Shown in pieces: positions 32,858-42,231 of a stretch of 64,000 bases of DNA. Position 1 is the stretch's first letter; every line of letters starts with the position of its first letter. The DNA is from Aliisedimentitalea scapharcae (GTDB lineage Bacteria > Pseudomonadota > Alphaproteobacteria > Rhodobacterales > Rhodobacteraceae): assembly GCF_045277565.1 (NCBI RefSeq), contig NZ_CP123584.1, forward strand, positions 2,790,001 through 2,854,000, given 5' to 3'. The translations under genes were made by a program, and so were the position numbers. The notes under the pieces were generated by a model. That model made no database searches. It saw nothing but the letters and a program-made list of their open reading frames with translations, and was not told where the DNA came from.

Positions 32858-33274
32858 TCAAAAGAACCGGTCCCGCCTGTAGTTGCCAAAACAATACTGT
32901 CGGGCCATGCCGACGCTCAGGTTTTCCCCCACACGTTTTATCGACAGGGAATAGGATTGCCCCGTGTCGGCATTGGCGGGTTTGGTAAATCCGAACCGGA
33001 CGGATTTGTAATTCGACCGGGTCGCGGACGGCCCCATCGGGGCGACCAGATAGACCCTATCCTTGGTCGGGACCCGGGCTTGGCGCACCGCATAATCTCC
33101 GATCGCGCACCAGAAATCCGTCGTGGCCGACCCCGCACGGGACAACACTTCGATGGTGCCGTCGCTCAGCGCAAAAACTTCGAGACCACTGCTTGCGCGC
33201 CACGCCATGGCCGGGGCCCCCATGTGAGGCAACGCCACAGTTGCTGCCAGAGCCAATTTATACATCATACGCAT
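32858..33274 (-). CDS. Secreted protein, tandem paralogue 1
   Basis: 138 residues from ATG 33274, with ATGs 33268 and 33265 as alternatives. The signal peptide ends near PAMAW. The mature part shares spacing and residues with the next gene: FWCAIGDYAVRQA, DRVYLVAPMG, a beta-rich middle, then SLSIKRVGENLSVGMARQYC. The two Cys (FWC and QYC) are conserved between the copies and could form a disulfide. The function is unknown. It is 4 bp downstream of its paralogue, so the two are co-transcribed. Confidence 0.75.
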   Translation of the reverse strand: MRMMYKLALAATVALPHMGAPAMAWRASSGLEVFALSDGTIEVLSRAGSATTDFWCAIGDYAVRQARVPTKDRVYLVAPMGPSATRSNYKSVRFGFTKPANADTGQSYSLSIKRVGENLSVGMARQYCFGNYRRDRFF

Positions 33275-33278
33275 GGCT

Positions 33279-33698
33279 TCAGAACCTGTCCGGAATTGCC
33301 GAGCAATACAGATTGGCCTGCTGAACGCTCATGCTTTCACCAGGCTTTAACGAATTCAACCGAACCGAATTGTTTTCGATCGGCGTTATTCCGGCCGCCT
33401 GCGGAGACATGGTGAACTGAACCGCGGATCTGCGGTTTGTCGTGACGCTTTGGCCCCGACCCTGAACCAGATATACGCGATCGGTCCATCCGGCATTCAA
33501 TGCGCGGCGGGCATATTCCGACGCGGCGCACCAGAATTGCTGGGCAGACGAGGCGGTGCTGCGCCCGATCACCTCAAAGACCACATCATTCACCTGGTTG
33601 ACCCGGGCACCATCGCGGGTCGAAAATGCGCTGGCCGAGGTCGCCATGGTCATCCCGATCAGACCAACACTGAAAACACGTAAGACTTGGGCAATCAT
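33279..33698 (-). CDS. Secreted protein, tandem paralogue 2
   Basis: 139 residues from ATG 33698, which has GGAGG 8 nt upstream. The signal peptide is about 1-24 (ending ATSASAF). The mature part has FWCAASEYARRAL, DRVYLVQGRG, SAVQFTMSPQAAG and SLKPGESMSVQQANLYC, matching the downstream copy at equivalent points, including the two Cys. The pair arose by tandem duplication and has diverged widely. No known domain was recognised. It is probably periplasmic or extracellular. Confidence 0.75.
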   Translation of the reverse strand: MIAQVLRVFSVGLIGMTMATSASAFSTRDGARVNQVNDVVFEVIGRSTASSAQQFWCAASEYARRALNAGWTDRVYLVQGRGQSVTTNRRSAVQFTMSPQAAGITPIENNSVRLNSLKPGESMSVQQANLYCSAIPDRF

Positions 33699-33823
33699 TT
33701 TTGAGGCCTCCAAATTAGGCTAAGCGGCCCGACATTCCGAACCAATTTTTCAATCAATGTAAGCTGGTCGAAATGCGTTTCCAACAGGCAGGCGCAAATA
33801 TCGCGGTATCGTGCGACGGCGTG

Positions 33824-33851
33824 AAAAAGGCGCCCCCGGATGGGGACGCCT
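33824..33851 (-). terminator. Intrinsic terminator of rpoD
   Basis: On the minus strand AGGCGTCCCC-ATCC-GGGGGCGCCT is followed by TTTTT. It lies 21 bp after the rpoD stop. Confidence 0.9.
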
Positions 33852-33871
33852 CAGACTGAATTTCATGTGGC

Positions 33872-35857
33872 TTACTGGTCCAGGAAGCTGCGCAGTTTGC
33901 GCGATCTGCTGGGGTGCTTCAGTTTGCGCAGGGCCTTGGCTTCGATCTGGCGAATCCGTTCGCGGGTCACGCTGAACTGCTGCCCCACTTCTTCCAGCGT
34001 ATGATCGGTGTTCATACCAATGCCAAAACGCATCCGCAGAACCCGTTCTTCGCGCGGTGTGAGCGAAGCCAGAACCCGAGTGGTTGTTTCCTTGAGATTT
34101 TCCTGAATGGCACTGTCCAGCGGCAGCACTGCATTCTTGTCCTCGATGAAATCGCCCAACTGGCTGTCTTCTTCGTCCCCGATCGGAGTTTCGAGCGAAA
34201 TTGGCTCCTTGGCGATTTTCATCACCTTGCGAACCTTTTCCAGCGGCATCTGCAGCTTTTCGGCCAATTCTTCGGGCGTCGGTTCACGGCCGATTTCGTG
34301 CAGCATCTGCCGACCGGTCCGGACCAGCTTGTTGATCGTTTCGATCATGTGCACCGGAATTCGGATGGTACGGGCCTGATCCGCGATGGACCGCGTGATC
34401 GCCTGACGGATCCACCAGGTCGCATAGGTCGAGAACTTGTAGCCCCGGCGATATTCGAATTTGTCGACCGCCTTCATCAGGCCGATGTTCCCTTCCTGAA
34501 TGAGATCCAGGAACTGTAGGCCGCGGTTGGTGTATTTTTTGGCAATCGAAATCACCAGACGCAGGTTGGCTTCCACCATTTCCTTTTTGGCCTGGCGCGC
34601 TTCTTTTTCACCCTTTTGCACCTGCTGCACGATGCGGCGGAATTCGCTGATGTCCAGACCCACATAGGTACCGACCTGGGCCATGTCTGCGCGCAGTTCC
34701 TCGACCTTCTCAGAGGAGCGCTCAAAGAACATCTGCCAGCCACGACCGGGCTTTTCGCCCATGTCCGTCAACCAGTTCGGGTCCAGTTCGCGCCCACGAT
34801 AGGCTTCGACAAATTCGCGACGGTTGATGCGGGCCTGGTCGGCCAGTTTCACCATCTGCCCGTCGATCTGCATGACGCGTTTGTTGATGCCGTACAGCTG
34901 GTCGATCAGCGCTTCGATCCGGTTGTTATGCAGATGCAGGCCGTTCACCAGCTCAACGATTTCGGACCGCAGGGACTGATAGGTGGCTTCGTCCTTGGCG
35001 CTGAACGTGCCGTCTTCGTTCAGAGTTGCCGAAATCCGGCTGTCCTGCATTTCCGACAACATAGCAAAGTCGGTCGAGATCCGTTCCAGTGTGGTCAGCA
35101 CCTGATCTTTCAACGCGGCTTCCATTGCGGCCAGCGACATGTTGGCCTGTTCGTCCTCGTCGTCATCATCATCCGCGGCGATCGGATTGCCATCGGCGTC
35201 CAGTTCGGGACCTTTTTCTTCGGTCTTGGTCGCAGCCACAGCCGAAGTATCAACGACGGGTTCTTCTTCCTCTTCGTCATCCAGCTGGTTGCCGAACGTG
35301 GCTTCCAGATCGATAACGTCGCGCAGAAGAATGTCTTCGGACAACAGTTCGTCGTGCCAGATGGTAATCGCCTGGAAGGTCAGCGGGCTTTCGCACAGCC
35401 CCAGGATCATGGTGTTGCGACCGGCCTCGATCCGTTTGGCAATCGCGATTTCGCCTTCACGGCTCAACAGCTCGACACTGCCCATTTCGCGCAGGTACAT
35501 GCGAACTGGATCGTCGGTGCGGTCCAGTTTTTCGGACGCGGCACCGGCCAGCGTCACTTCACGCGGCCCGTCGGTTGTCACCAGATCGGTCGGCCCCTTG
35601 TTCTGGGCGTCGTCGTCTTCGGCTTCTTCGTCTTCGATAATGTTGATGCCCATTTCCGAGAGCATCGACATCACGTCTTCGATCTGTTCCGAACTCACCT
35701 GATCAGGCGGCAAAACCTGGTTCAGCTGGTCATAGGTGATATAGCCCTTCTCCCGGGCTTCCGCGATCATCTTCTTGACGGCGGCCTGGCTCATGTCCAG
35801 CGAGATTTCGGCGTCCTGTTCTTCAGGCTTGCGGTCGTCGGTGTCTTTGGCGGCCAT
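33872..35857 (-). CDS. rpoD: Primary sigma factor RpoD (sigma-70)
   Basis: 661 residues. Housekeeping sigma factor. Region 1.1 is at the N-terminus (SQAAVKKMIAEAREKGYITYDQLNQVLP), then region 1.2 (DPVRMYLREMGSVELLSREGE) and a long acidic non-conserved region typical of proteobacteria. Region 2 is ANLRLVISIAKKYTNRGLQFLDLIQEGNIGLMKAVDKFEYRRGYKF...TYATWWIRQAI. Region 3 starts RIPVHMIETINK and region 4 has the helix-turn-helix TLEEVGQQFSVTRERIRQIEAKALRKLKHP. It follows dnaG (114 bp gap) as in the classical macromolecular synthesis order, but rpsU is not present. Confidence 0.98.
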   Translation of the reverse strand: MAAKDTDDRKPEEQDAEISLDMSQAAVKKMIAEAREKGYITYDQLNQVLPPDQVSSEQIEDVMSMLSEMGINIIEDEEAEDDDAQNKGPTDLVTTDGPREVTLAGAASEKLDRTDDPVRMYLREMGSVELLSREGEIAIAKRIEAGRNTMILGLCESPLTFQAITIWHDELLSEDILLRDVIDLEATFGNQLDDEEEEEPVVDTSAVAATKTEEKGPELDADGNPIAADDDDDEDEQANMSLAAMEAALKDQVLTTLERISTDFAMLSEMQDSRISATLNEDGTFSAKDEATYQSLRSEIVELVNGLHLHNNRIEALIDQLYGINKRVMQIDGQMVKLADQARINRREFVEAYRGRELDPNWLTDMGEKPGRGWQMFFERSSEKVEELRADMAQVGTYVGLDISEFRRIVQQVQKGEKEARQAKKEMVEANLRLVISIAKKYTNRGLQFLDLIQEGNIGLMKAVDKFEYRRGYKFSTYATWWIRQAITRSIADQARTIRIPVHMIETINKLVRTGRQMLHEIGREPTPEELAEKLQMPLEKVRKVMKIAKEPISLETPIGDEEDSQLGDFIEDKNAVLPLDSAIQENLKETTTRVLASLTPREERVLRMRFGIGMNTDHTLEEVGQQFSVTRERIRQIEAKALRKLKHPSRSRKLRSFLDQ

Positions 35858-35971
35858 TCATTGCTCCTGCAGGTGCTGGGGGCGATTCGGTTTGGACGAA
35901 TCATTAGCGGGATCTGATGATTCGTCACCCCGTTTATCGAATTTTCTTTCGGTCTTCCTTACCAAAACGAC

Positions 35972-37939
35972 TCAACGTCGTTTCTTGGCAAAGTCGATGT
36001 TCTTGGTCAGCGCATCAAAAAGGCTGCGTTCTTCGCGGTTCAACTGAACCCCATTGTCGGCAACTTCGTATTCGGCTTTGTCCTCACTCTCGCTGCGCAC
36101 AGCCTTGTTCCGCGCCTCGGCGGCCTGGCGCAACCGCCAGGTCAAAGCCTCATCCGCCAGATCCGTCAGGTCCTGTTCGGCTTCGGCAATTTCTGCATCC
36201 AGTCCTCGCAATGCGTCGAGTTTCGCGAATTCTTCGGTCAGCGTCAGACGTGCCATTTCGATATCGCCGGGTTTGCGCAAGCAGGGGCTAATAGCCACAT
36301 GGCGCAGCGCATACAGGTTTTCAAGAGCTTGGGGCCCAATTCTGTATTCGATTTCTTCACCCAGCCGTTCTGGTGCGTTGATCCCACAGCTCAGAATAAT
36401 GTCACGCAATTGGGCGTATTCCTGATCCGAACAGATCATCCCATCGAATTTGGTTTCAAAGTCAGCGATCACTTGGGGGGTGGCGATGGCAATGGCCAGA
36501 ATGACCGCTTCGCGCATTTGCTGGCTCGCCTTGTCGCCAGCAGCCGCCAGCAGCGAACTCTTGGTTCCGGGCATCGGCACCGGTGGTGCCCCACGCGGGC
36601 GCCATTGGGATTTTCCGCCACCATAGGTGTTCGACCGCGATTGTGGGCGCCGTCCCTGACGAAACAGCTCCCAGCGCATCTCCTTGATGTCTTCGCCATA
36701 GTGGGTCCGAATCGACGGATCGCGAATCAGTTTGATCTTGTTGCGCAGCACCTTGTCGAGCGCGGCCTTGCGTTCCGGGCTGTCAAAGACCTTGCCCGCA
36801 GTTTCACGTTGCCACAACAGGCGCACCATCGGGATCGCCTGATCCAGCACCTTTTGCACCGCAGCCGGACCTTCGGCCTTGAGCAGATCATCGGGATCCT
36901 TGCCGTCCGGCATCAAAGCAAAGCGCAGGGATTTGCCCGCCTCCAACAGCGGCAGGGCCAGGTCGATCAATCGCATCGCCGCGCGCAAACCTGCGGTGTC
37001 GCCATCCAACGCGATGATCGGTTCATCCGAGATGCGCCACATCAGTTGCAATTGGTTTTCTGTGACGGCCGTGCCCAATGGCGCCACCGATGCCTCGAAC
37101 CCGGCCTCGGCCAGGGCAATCACATCCATGTATCCTTCGGCCACGATCAGCGGCAGCCCCTTGCCCGCCGCGACCCGTGATGGTGCGTGGTTATACAGGC
37201 TGCGCCCCTTGTCGAACAATTCGGTCTCGGGCGAATTCAGGTATTTTGCATTGTCCGTCGGATCCATGGCCCGCCCGCCAAAGGCGATGCATCGCCCCCG
37301 CGCGTCCCGAATGGGGAACATGACCCGGTTGCGAAACGTGTCATAGGGTTTGCCGCCCTTGGTCGATGGTTTGGCCAGCCCGGCCCCCATGATCAGATCT
37401 TCGGGAACGCCTTTGCCCCGCAGATGATCCCACAAATGCTGCCATCCCTCCGGAGCAAAGCCGATCTCCCAACGCTCCTGCGCCCGCGGATCCAGACCAC
37501 GCCCCAGCACGTATTCGCGCGCTGCGCGCCCTGCCCCGGTGCTCAGCTGTAGCCGGAAGAACTGGACCGCCTGTTCCATGACCTCGGCCAACAACACGCG
37601 GCGGTCCTGTTTTTGTTGTGCCTTGGGGTCACGTGCGGGCATTTCCATCCCGGCTTCCTGCGCCAGGATCTCAACCGCTTCCATGAAACCGACGTTCTCG
37701 GTCTCTTGAATAAAGCTCAGCGCGTCGCCCTTTTGATGACAGCCAAAGCAGTAATAATAGCCTTTGCGGTCATCGACATGGAAGGAGGCGGTCTTTTCGT
37801 GGTGGAATGGGCATGGGGCCCACATGTCGCCCTTGCCCTGGTTCGATTTGCGCTGATCCCACATGACTTTGCGCCCCACAACCTGAGACAGGCTGGTTCG
37901 GTTGCGCAGTTCATCAAGAAATCCGGGGGGCAAGGACAT
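35972..37939 (-). CDS. dnaG: DNA primase
   Basis: 655 residues. It makes RNA primers at the replication fork. N-terminal CHC2 zinc finger (CPFHHEKTASFHVDDRKGYYYCFGCHQ), catalytic TOPRIM core (LIVAEGYMDVIALAEAGF, ALDGDTAGLRAA) and a C-terminal helical helicase-interaction domain. Its length is normal. It lies upstream of rpoD on the same strand. The gene before it is a small secreted protein gene and then the sox operon, so the usual gatB-type neighbours are absent. Confidence 0.97.
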   Translation of the reverse strand: MSLPPGFLDELRNRTSLSQVVGRKVMWDQRKSNQGKGDMWAPCPFHHEKTASFHVDDRKGYYYCFGCHQKGDALSFIQETENVGFMEAVEILAQEAGMEMPARDPKAQQKQDRRVLLAEVMEQAVQFFRLQLSTGAGRAAREYVLGRGLDPRAQERWEIGFAPEGWQHLWDHLRGKGVPEDLIMGAGLAKPSTKGGKPYDTFRNRVMFPIRDARGRCIAFGGRAMDPTDNAKYLNSPETELFDKGRSLYNHAPSRVAAGKGLPLIVAEGYMDVIALAEAGFEASVAPLGTAVTENQLQLMWRISDEPIIALDGDTAGLRAAMRLIDLALPLLEAGKSLRFALMPDGKDPDDLLKAEGPAAVQKVLDQAIPMVRLLWQRETAGKVFDSPERKAALDKVLRNKIKLIRDPSIRTHYGEDIKEMRWELFRQGRRPQSRSNTYGGGKSQWRPRGAPPVPMPGTKSSLLAAAGDKASQQMREAVILAIAIATPQVIADFETKFDGMICSDQEYAQLRDIILSCGINAPERLGEEIEYRIGPQALENLYALRHVAISPCLRKPGDIEMARLTLTEEFAKLDALRGLDAEIAEAEQDLTDLADEALTWRLRQAAEARNKAVRSESEDKAEYEVADNGVQLNREERSLFDALTKNIDFAKKRR

Positions 37940-38057
37940 GGGGCGATTGTGTCAGAGTGGCAGGGCGACGCCAAGAGGCGCGCCAACAAAAGCAGAGAGA
38001 TCCCGAATAATGGGCGCGACGCGTGGTGAGATCAAACCATGCGATCAATCCACGCAA

Positions 38058-38363
38058 TCAGGGCTGTTTCAAACACATTTCACGCCAGATCGCGCCCAGG
38101 TCCTCGGTGCGGATGGCTTTCATCTTTTGTTCATACACCCAAGGCGCGATCAATGGCACGGCGTTGTTGAAACTCTCCGGCCAGCTCGGGTTGGTCGCCG
38201 CCACGGCTTCGGGAACCTTGCGTTCGCTGACTCGGTCCAGCCGGGCCTGCTGAACGGCGGCCACAACATCCGCCTGATACCCACAGCTTTCCTCCTTGCT
38301 CAATTGCTGAGCAAAGGCGGGGCCCGTGGCGAGAACGGTGATCAGGGTCAAGCGGGTCAACAT
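38058..38363 (-). CDS. Small exported protein of unknown function
   Basis: 101 residues. The signal peptide is about 1-18 (MLTRLTLITVLATGPAFA). The mature part is helical and charged with two Cys (EESCGYQADVV and WREMCLKQ at the very C-terminus) that could pair. It contains WPESFNNAVPLIAPWVYEQKM. Such short Cys-paired periplasmic proteins are conserved in Rhodobacteraceae without known function. It lies 37 bp after soxG and 118 bp before dnaG. Confidence 0.72.
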   Translation of the reverse strand: MLTRLTLITVLATGPAFAQQLSKEESCGYQADVVAAVQQARLDRVSERKVPEAVAATNPSWPESFNNAVPLIAPWVYEQKMKAIRTEDLGAIWREMCLKQP

Positions 38364-38400
38364 CAGGGCAGCTCCGGAATCAGGTCAGGTCCCGGTGATC

Positions 38401-38946
38401 TTACCCCCGTGCGGCGACAGCTTCCATGGCTGACTTGAGATCATGTATCAAAGTCTGCGCCATGGATCGGAATACCATGATCTGAAACGCCCCATCCGAC
38501 AGCCGGGTTATGGAGGCTGCCATATGCGCCAATTCGGTGCGCAGCGTCTGTCCCGGATCAAATTGGCCAGGCCGCAGATCCACCGGCACCAGGCGTGCCA
38601 GAACCTCTTCGGCCCCCACCCCAGCCAGACGCACAACCGCCCAGGCATCGCCTTGATCTGTCAAAGCCGCGAGCGTGGACAATTTTTCATCCGGTGCCGC
38701 ACCCAACAAAACCGCCAGATTGCGCCCAAACCAGATCACCTGCCCGCCATCACCGAACAGTGCCTGACCTGGGTCCGGAAACCCGACCCCATGGGCCGCG
38801 CGCAAATGATCCGACACCGCCTGTCCCTTGCCGATATAGGGCGCGACGGACGTCATCACCTCAACCTGCATTTCGCTCAGCGTGATCGCCCCGATGGTTG
38901 TCGGGACCAGCCCGTCACAGGGTGTTTTTGCACTCAATTCAACCAC
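38401..38946 (-). CDS. soxG: Sarcosine oxidase gamma subunit
   Basis: 181 residues from GTG 38946, chosen because AAGGAGGG lies 8 nt upstream; a TTG at 38970 would add 8 residues. Structural subunit of heterotetrameric sarcosine oxidase. The family pieces are VWFGRNLAVLLG-like QVIWFGRNLAVLL, AWAVVRLAGVGAEEVLARLVPVDLRPGQF and AFQIMVFRSMAQTLIHDL. It overlaps the soxA end by 8 bp, giving the standard soxBDAG order. Its length is normal. Confidence 0.92.
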   Translation of the reverse strand: MVELSAKTPCDGLVPTTIGAITLSEMQVEVMTSVAPYIGKGQAVSDHLRAAHGVGFPDPGQALFGDGGQVIWFGRNLAVLLGAAPDEKLSTLAALTDQGDAWAVVRLAGVGAEEVLARLVPVDLRPGQFDPGQTLRTELAHMAASITRLSDGAFQIMVFRSMAQTLIHDLKSAMEAVAARG

Positions 38947-41869
38947 GCAACCGCCCTCCTTCAGGGTCAAAGAACACTGGGTTCACCACTTCACACAGGG
39001 TATCTACACCGCGCAGATGATCGACCAGCCTGACCTGCTGGCCCATTCGCTCGGGTCCGTTTTTCAGGAACCCCAGCGCAATCATGTGACCCAGGGTCGG
39101 CGAATGCCCTACCGAAGTCACATATCCCTGATCATTCACCCGCTCGACCGTGTCACCGGGGGTGAACAAATGTGCTCCGGCGGTCAGCTCTCCCCCCGAC
39201 TCTACAGGTTTCAGCCCGACCAACCGTTCGCGGTCGGCCTCTGACAATCCGGGGCGCTGCGCCATCGGTTTTCCCAAGCACTCTTTTTTCTTGGACACCA
39301 TCCCCTGCATGCCGACGTCAAACGCGGTGGTGCGCCCGTGAATTTCGGCATGGGTGATGAATCCTTTTTCGATCCGCAGCACGTTCAGCGCCTCCATCCC
39401 GTAGGGACCGCCACCGATGGCTTCGGCCCGGGATGTCAGTTCGCGAAACAGGCTGTCACCAAACCGGGACGGCACCGCGATTTCATAGGCATGTTCGCCC
39501 GAAAACGATATTCGGAACAGCCGCGCGTTGACACCGCCAATGGCGACTGCCCCGCAGGACATGTACGGAAAGCTGTCGTTGTCGATTGTCGTATCCATCA
39601 AATCGTTCAACACATCGCGCGCCTTGGGCCCGGCAACAGCAAACTGCGCCCATTGTTCGGTGACCGACGTGAACCGCACATCCCATTCTGGTCGCAGCGC
39701 CTGGGTGATATACTCCAGGTGCTTCATGACTTCGCCCGCAGCGGCTGTGGTCGTGGTCATCACATAATGATGCTCTCCCAACCGCGCCGTGGTGCCATCG
39801 TCCATGACAAACCCGTCTTCGCGCAGCATCAGCCCATAGCGCACGCGCCCGATCTTGAGTGTACTGAACATGTTGGTATAGGCATAATCCAACAGCTTGC
39901 CCGCGTCCGGCCCCTGAATGTCGATCTTGCCCAGCGTGGACACATCACAGACCCCGACGGCGTTGCGCACCATGTTGACTTCGCGATTGCAACTCTGCTG
40001 CCAGGTGGCTTCACCGGATTGCGGAAAATAGCTGGGGCGATACCACAGCCCGGCCTCGATGAACGGCGCACCACGGGCAACGGTGGCGGCATGCGAGGTG
40101 GTGAACCGCTCTGGTTTGAACCCTTTGCCTTCGGCCCCTGCCCCCATCGCCGCGAGCGACACCGGGTTGAACGGAGGACGGAATGTGGTTGTTCCGGTTT
40201 CGGGAATGGCGCGTCCCGTGGCATCCGCCAAAACCGCCAGCGCACCCATGTTCGAAGACTTCCCCTGATCGGTGGCCATACCCAGCGTGGTATAGCGCTT
40301 CATGTGCTCGACCGAGCGAAAGTTTTCCATCGCGGCCTGTTTCACATCCTTGACCGTGACGTCGTTCTGAAAATCCAGCCACGCCCGGCCTTTGCCCGGC
40401 ACCGCCCAAAGCGGGCTCATGGCATAGGGCGCGTCCTCTGCCCGGGGCAAAGTGATCTCGGGCACCGAATACCCCAGATCATCCAGGGCGGTCCGCGCCG
40501 CCGCAACGCCCTCGCCCAGACAGGCGGCGGTGCTGAAGGTGCCGTTGGCCGCACCTGCCGCGCTCAACCCCGGGATCATCCCGGGCTTGGGCACAAAGGC
40601 AGCAATGTCCGCGCGCCATATCGGGCGTCCGTTCTGGTGACAGGTCAGATGCACATTCGGGTTCCATCCGCCAGACATCGCCAGACAATCGGTGAGGATT
40701 TTTTCCGTCCCGCTGACCGTACGCACCGTGATCGATTCAACCCGTTTGCGCCCGCCCGCATCACAAACCTGCGCCCCGCGATACACCGGGAACATGTTGG
40801 ACTGAGGAGCATCATGGCGGCTGTCTATCAGAGCGGCCACATGCACACCTGCAGCCACCAGATCCTGCGCTGTGCGATGGGCCTGATCATTGTTTGCAAA
40901 AACGGTGACCCGCCTGCCAGGTGCCACGCCCCATCGGTTCAAATAGGCTCGCACGGCCCCGGCGGTCATGATCCCCGGCCGGTCGTTGTTGCGAAAAGCC
41001 ACCGGGCGCTCGATGGCCCCGGCGGCCAGAACGGCACGTTTTGCGACAATCCGCCAAAAGCATTCCAGAGGGGCTTTGCCGGTGCGCGCTTTGTGGTGGG
41101 TCACCTTTTCCAGCGCCGCATACGTCCCCTGATCATAAGCACCCACAACGGATGTGCGCGTCATCAGCCGTACATTGTCCATGCTGCGCAATTCGGCCAG
41201 GATACTCTCGGCCCAGTCTGAACCAGCCATGTCATCAACGGTTTCGCTCTCTGCCAACAACCGCCCGCCCATGCGCGAATCTTCGTCTGCCAGAATCACA
41301 TCCGCCCCGGCCCGACCTGCGGCCAGCGCCGCCATCAACCCCGTGGGTCCCGCCCCAATCACCAGCAGATCGCAAAAGGCATAGGCTTTTTCATAGCGAT
41401 CCGAATCTGCTTCCCCCGACAGCGCGCCCAGACCGGCAGCCCGCCGGATCATCGGCTCATAGATTTTCTCCCAGAATGCAGCTGGCCACATGAAGGTCTT
41501 GTAATAGAACCCCGCGCCAAAGAACGGGGCCGCAAGATCATTCACCGACATCACGTCCAGATCCAACGACGGCCAACGGTTCTGGCTCGACGCCTCCAAC
41601 CCTTCAAAAATCTCCTGCACCGTGGCGCGCATGTTGGGCTCGCGATTGGTGCCCGATCCAATGGTCACCAACGCGTTGGGCTCTTCGCTCCCCGCACTCA
41701 ACACACCGCGCGGGCGGTGGTATTTGAACGACCGCCCCATCAGATGCACATCATTGGCCAACAGTGCCGACGCCAGAGTGTCCCCCTCCAGGCCCATATA
41801 ATCACGCCCGTCAAAGCGGAACGAAACGCTCGCCGCACCGGCGGTCAGCCCCTTGCCTGCAATTCTCAT
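38939..41869 (-). CDS. soxA: Sarcosine oxidase alpha subunit
   Basis: 976 residues. It is the large subunit, binding NAD+ and tetrahydrofolate; the folate-dependent part takes the methyl group as 5,10-methylene-THF. The order is: N-terminal 2Fe-2S-like fold without its Cys set (YMGLEGDTLASALLAND), a Rossmann dinucleotide domain (LLVIGAGPTGLMAALAAGRAGADV), a second redox half and the C-terminal aminomethyltransferase-like domain (VGVCDVSTLGKIDIQGPDAGKLLDY, LRIEKGFITHAEIHGRTTAFDVG). The start overlaps the soxD stop by ATGA. The normal length and intact motifs suggest an active enzyme. Confidence 0.96.
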   Translation of the reverse strand: MRIAGKGLTAGAASVSFRFDGRDYMGLEGDTLASALLANDVHLMGRSFKYHRPRGVLSAGSEEPNALVTIGSGTNREPNMRATVQEIFEGLEASSQNRWPSLDLDVMSVNDLAAPFFGAGFYYKTFMWPAAFWEKIYEPMIRRAAGLGALSGEADSDRYEKAYAFCDLLVIGAGPTGLMAALAAGRAGADVILADEDSRMGGRLLAESETVDDMAGSDWAESILAELRSMDNVRLMTRTSVVGAYDQGTYAALEKVTHHKARTGKAPLECFWRIVAKRAVLAAGAIERPVAFRNNDRPGIMTAGAVRAYLNRWGVAPGRRVTVFANNDQAHRTAQDLVAAGVHVAALIDSRHDAPQSNMFPVYRGAQVCDAGGRKRVESITVRTVSGTEKILTDCLAMSGGWNPNVHLTCHQNGRPIWRADIAAFVPKPGMIPGLSAAGAANGTFSTAACLGEGVAAARTALDDLGYSVPEITLPRAEDAPYAMSPLWAVPGKGRAWLDFQNDVTVKDVKQAAMENFRSVEHMKRYTTLGMATDQGKSSNMGALAVLADATGRAIPETGTTTFRPPFNPVSLAAMGAGAEGKGFKPERFTTSHAATVARGAPFIEAGLWYRPSYFPQSGEATWQQSCNREVNMVRNAVGVCDVSTLGKIDIQGPDAGKLLDYAYTNMFSTLKIGRVRYGLMLREDGFVMDDGTTARLGEHHYVMTTTTAAAGEVMKHLEYITQALRPEWDVRFTSVTEQWAQFAVAGPKARDVLNDLMDTTIDNDSFPYMSCGAVAIGGVNARLFRISFSGEHAYEIAVPSRFGDSLFRELTSRAEAIGGGPYGMEALNVLRIEKGFITHAEIHGRTTAFDVGMQGMVSKKKECLGKPMAQRPGLSEADRERLVGLKPVESGGELTAGAHLFTPGDTVERVNDQGYVTSVGHSPTLGHMIALGFLKNGPERMGQQVRLVDHLRGVDTLCEVVNPVFFDPEGGRLRG

Positions 41870-42135
41870 CGCGGACCTCCCAGATCGGCGTCTTGGGCCA
41901 ATTGCGACCCCAGCATTTCATGGGTCGCGACATTGCGCTCCACAACAACCCAGGACCCACATCCCATCTCGTGATACCACAGCTCCGTGAGCGGGCCCGC
42001 CGGATTGTCCCGCAGATTCACATATTCATGCCATTGCTCTATCGGTGCATCCGCGGCCGGGCGCTGCAACGCAGCACCTTGATAATAGAACTCGCGGCGA
42101 TCACGCTCACCGCAAACTGGACAGGTGACCCTCAT
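41866..42135 (-). CDS. soxD: Sarcosine oxidase delta subunit
   Basis: 89 residues from ATG 42135 (MRVTCPVCGERDRREFYYQG, the family start). It is a small zinc-binding subunit; the zinc Cys pair is CPVC and a later Cys is in HEMGCGSW. The conserved end is WVVVERNVATHEM. The open frame upstream (to 42165) is not part of the family. It overlaps soxA by ATGA and is 96 bp downstream of soxB. Confidence 0.94.
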   Translation of the reverse strand: MRVTCPVCGERDRREFYYQGAALQRPAADAPIEQWHEYVNLRDNPAGPLTELWYHEMGCGSWVVVERNVATHEMLGSQLAQDADLGGPR

Positions 42136-42231
42136 GCGCCGCGCTCCTTCTTCATCTCGCCACAAAAACTCCGGGAGTGAGGCCGCATGGCCGAGGGGGC
42201 AGCGCCCCCCGCCCCGGTCGCGTCACATCGA

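Noticed and set aside
39338..41221. Open frame of 627 codons on the plus strand
   Set aside because: Antisense to soxA, with no recognisable domain.
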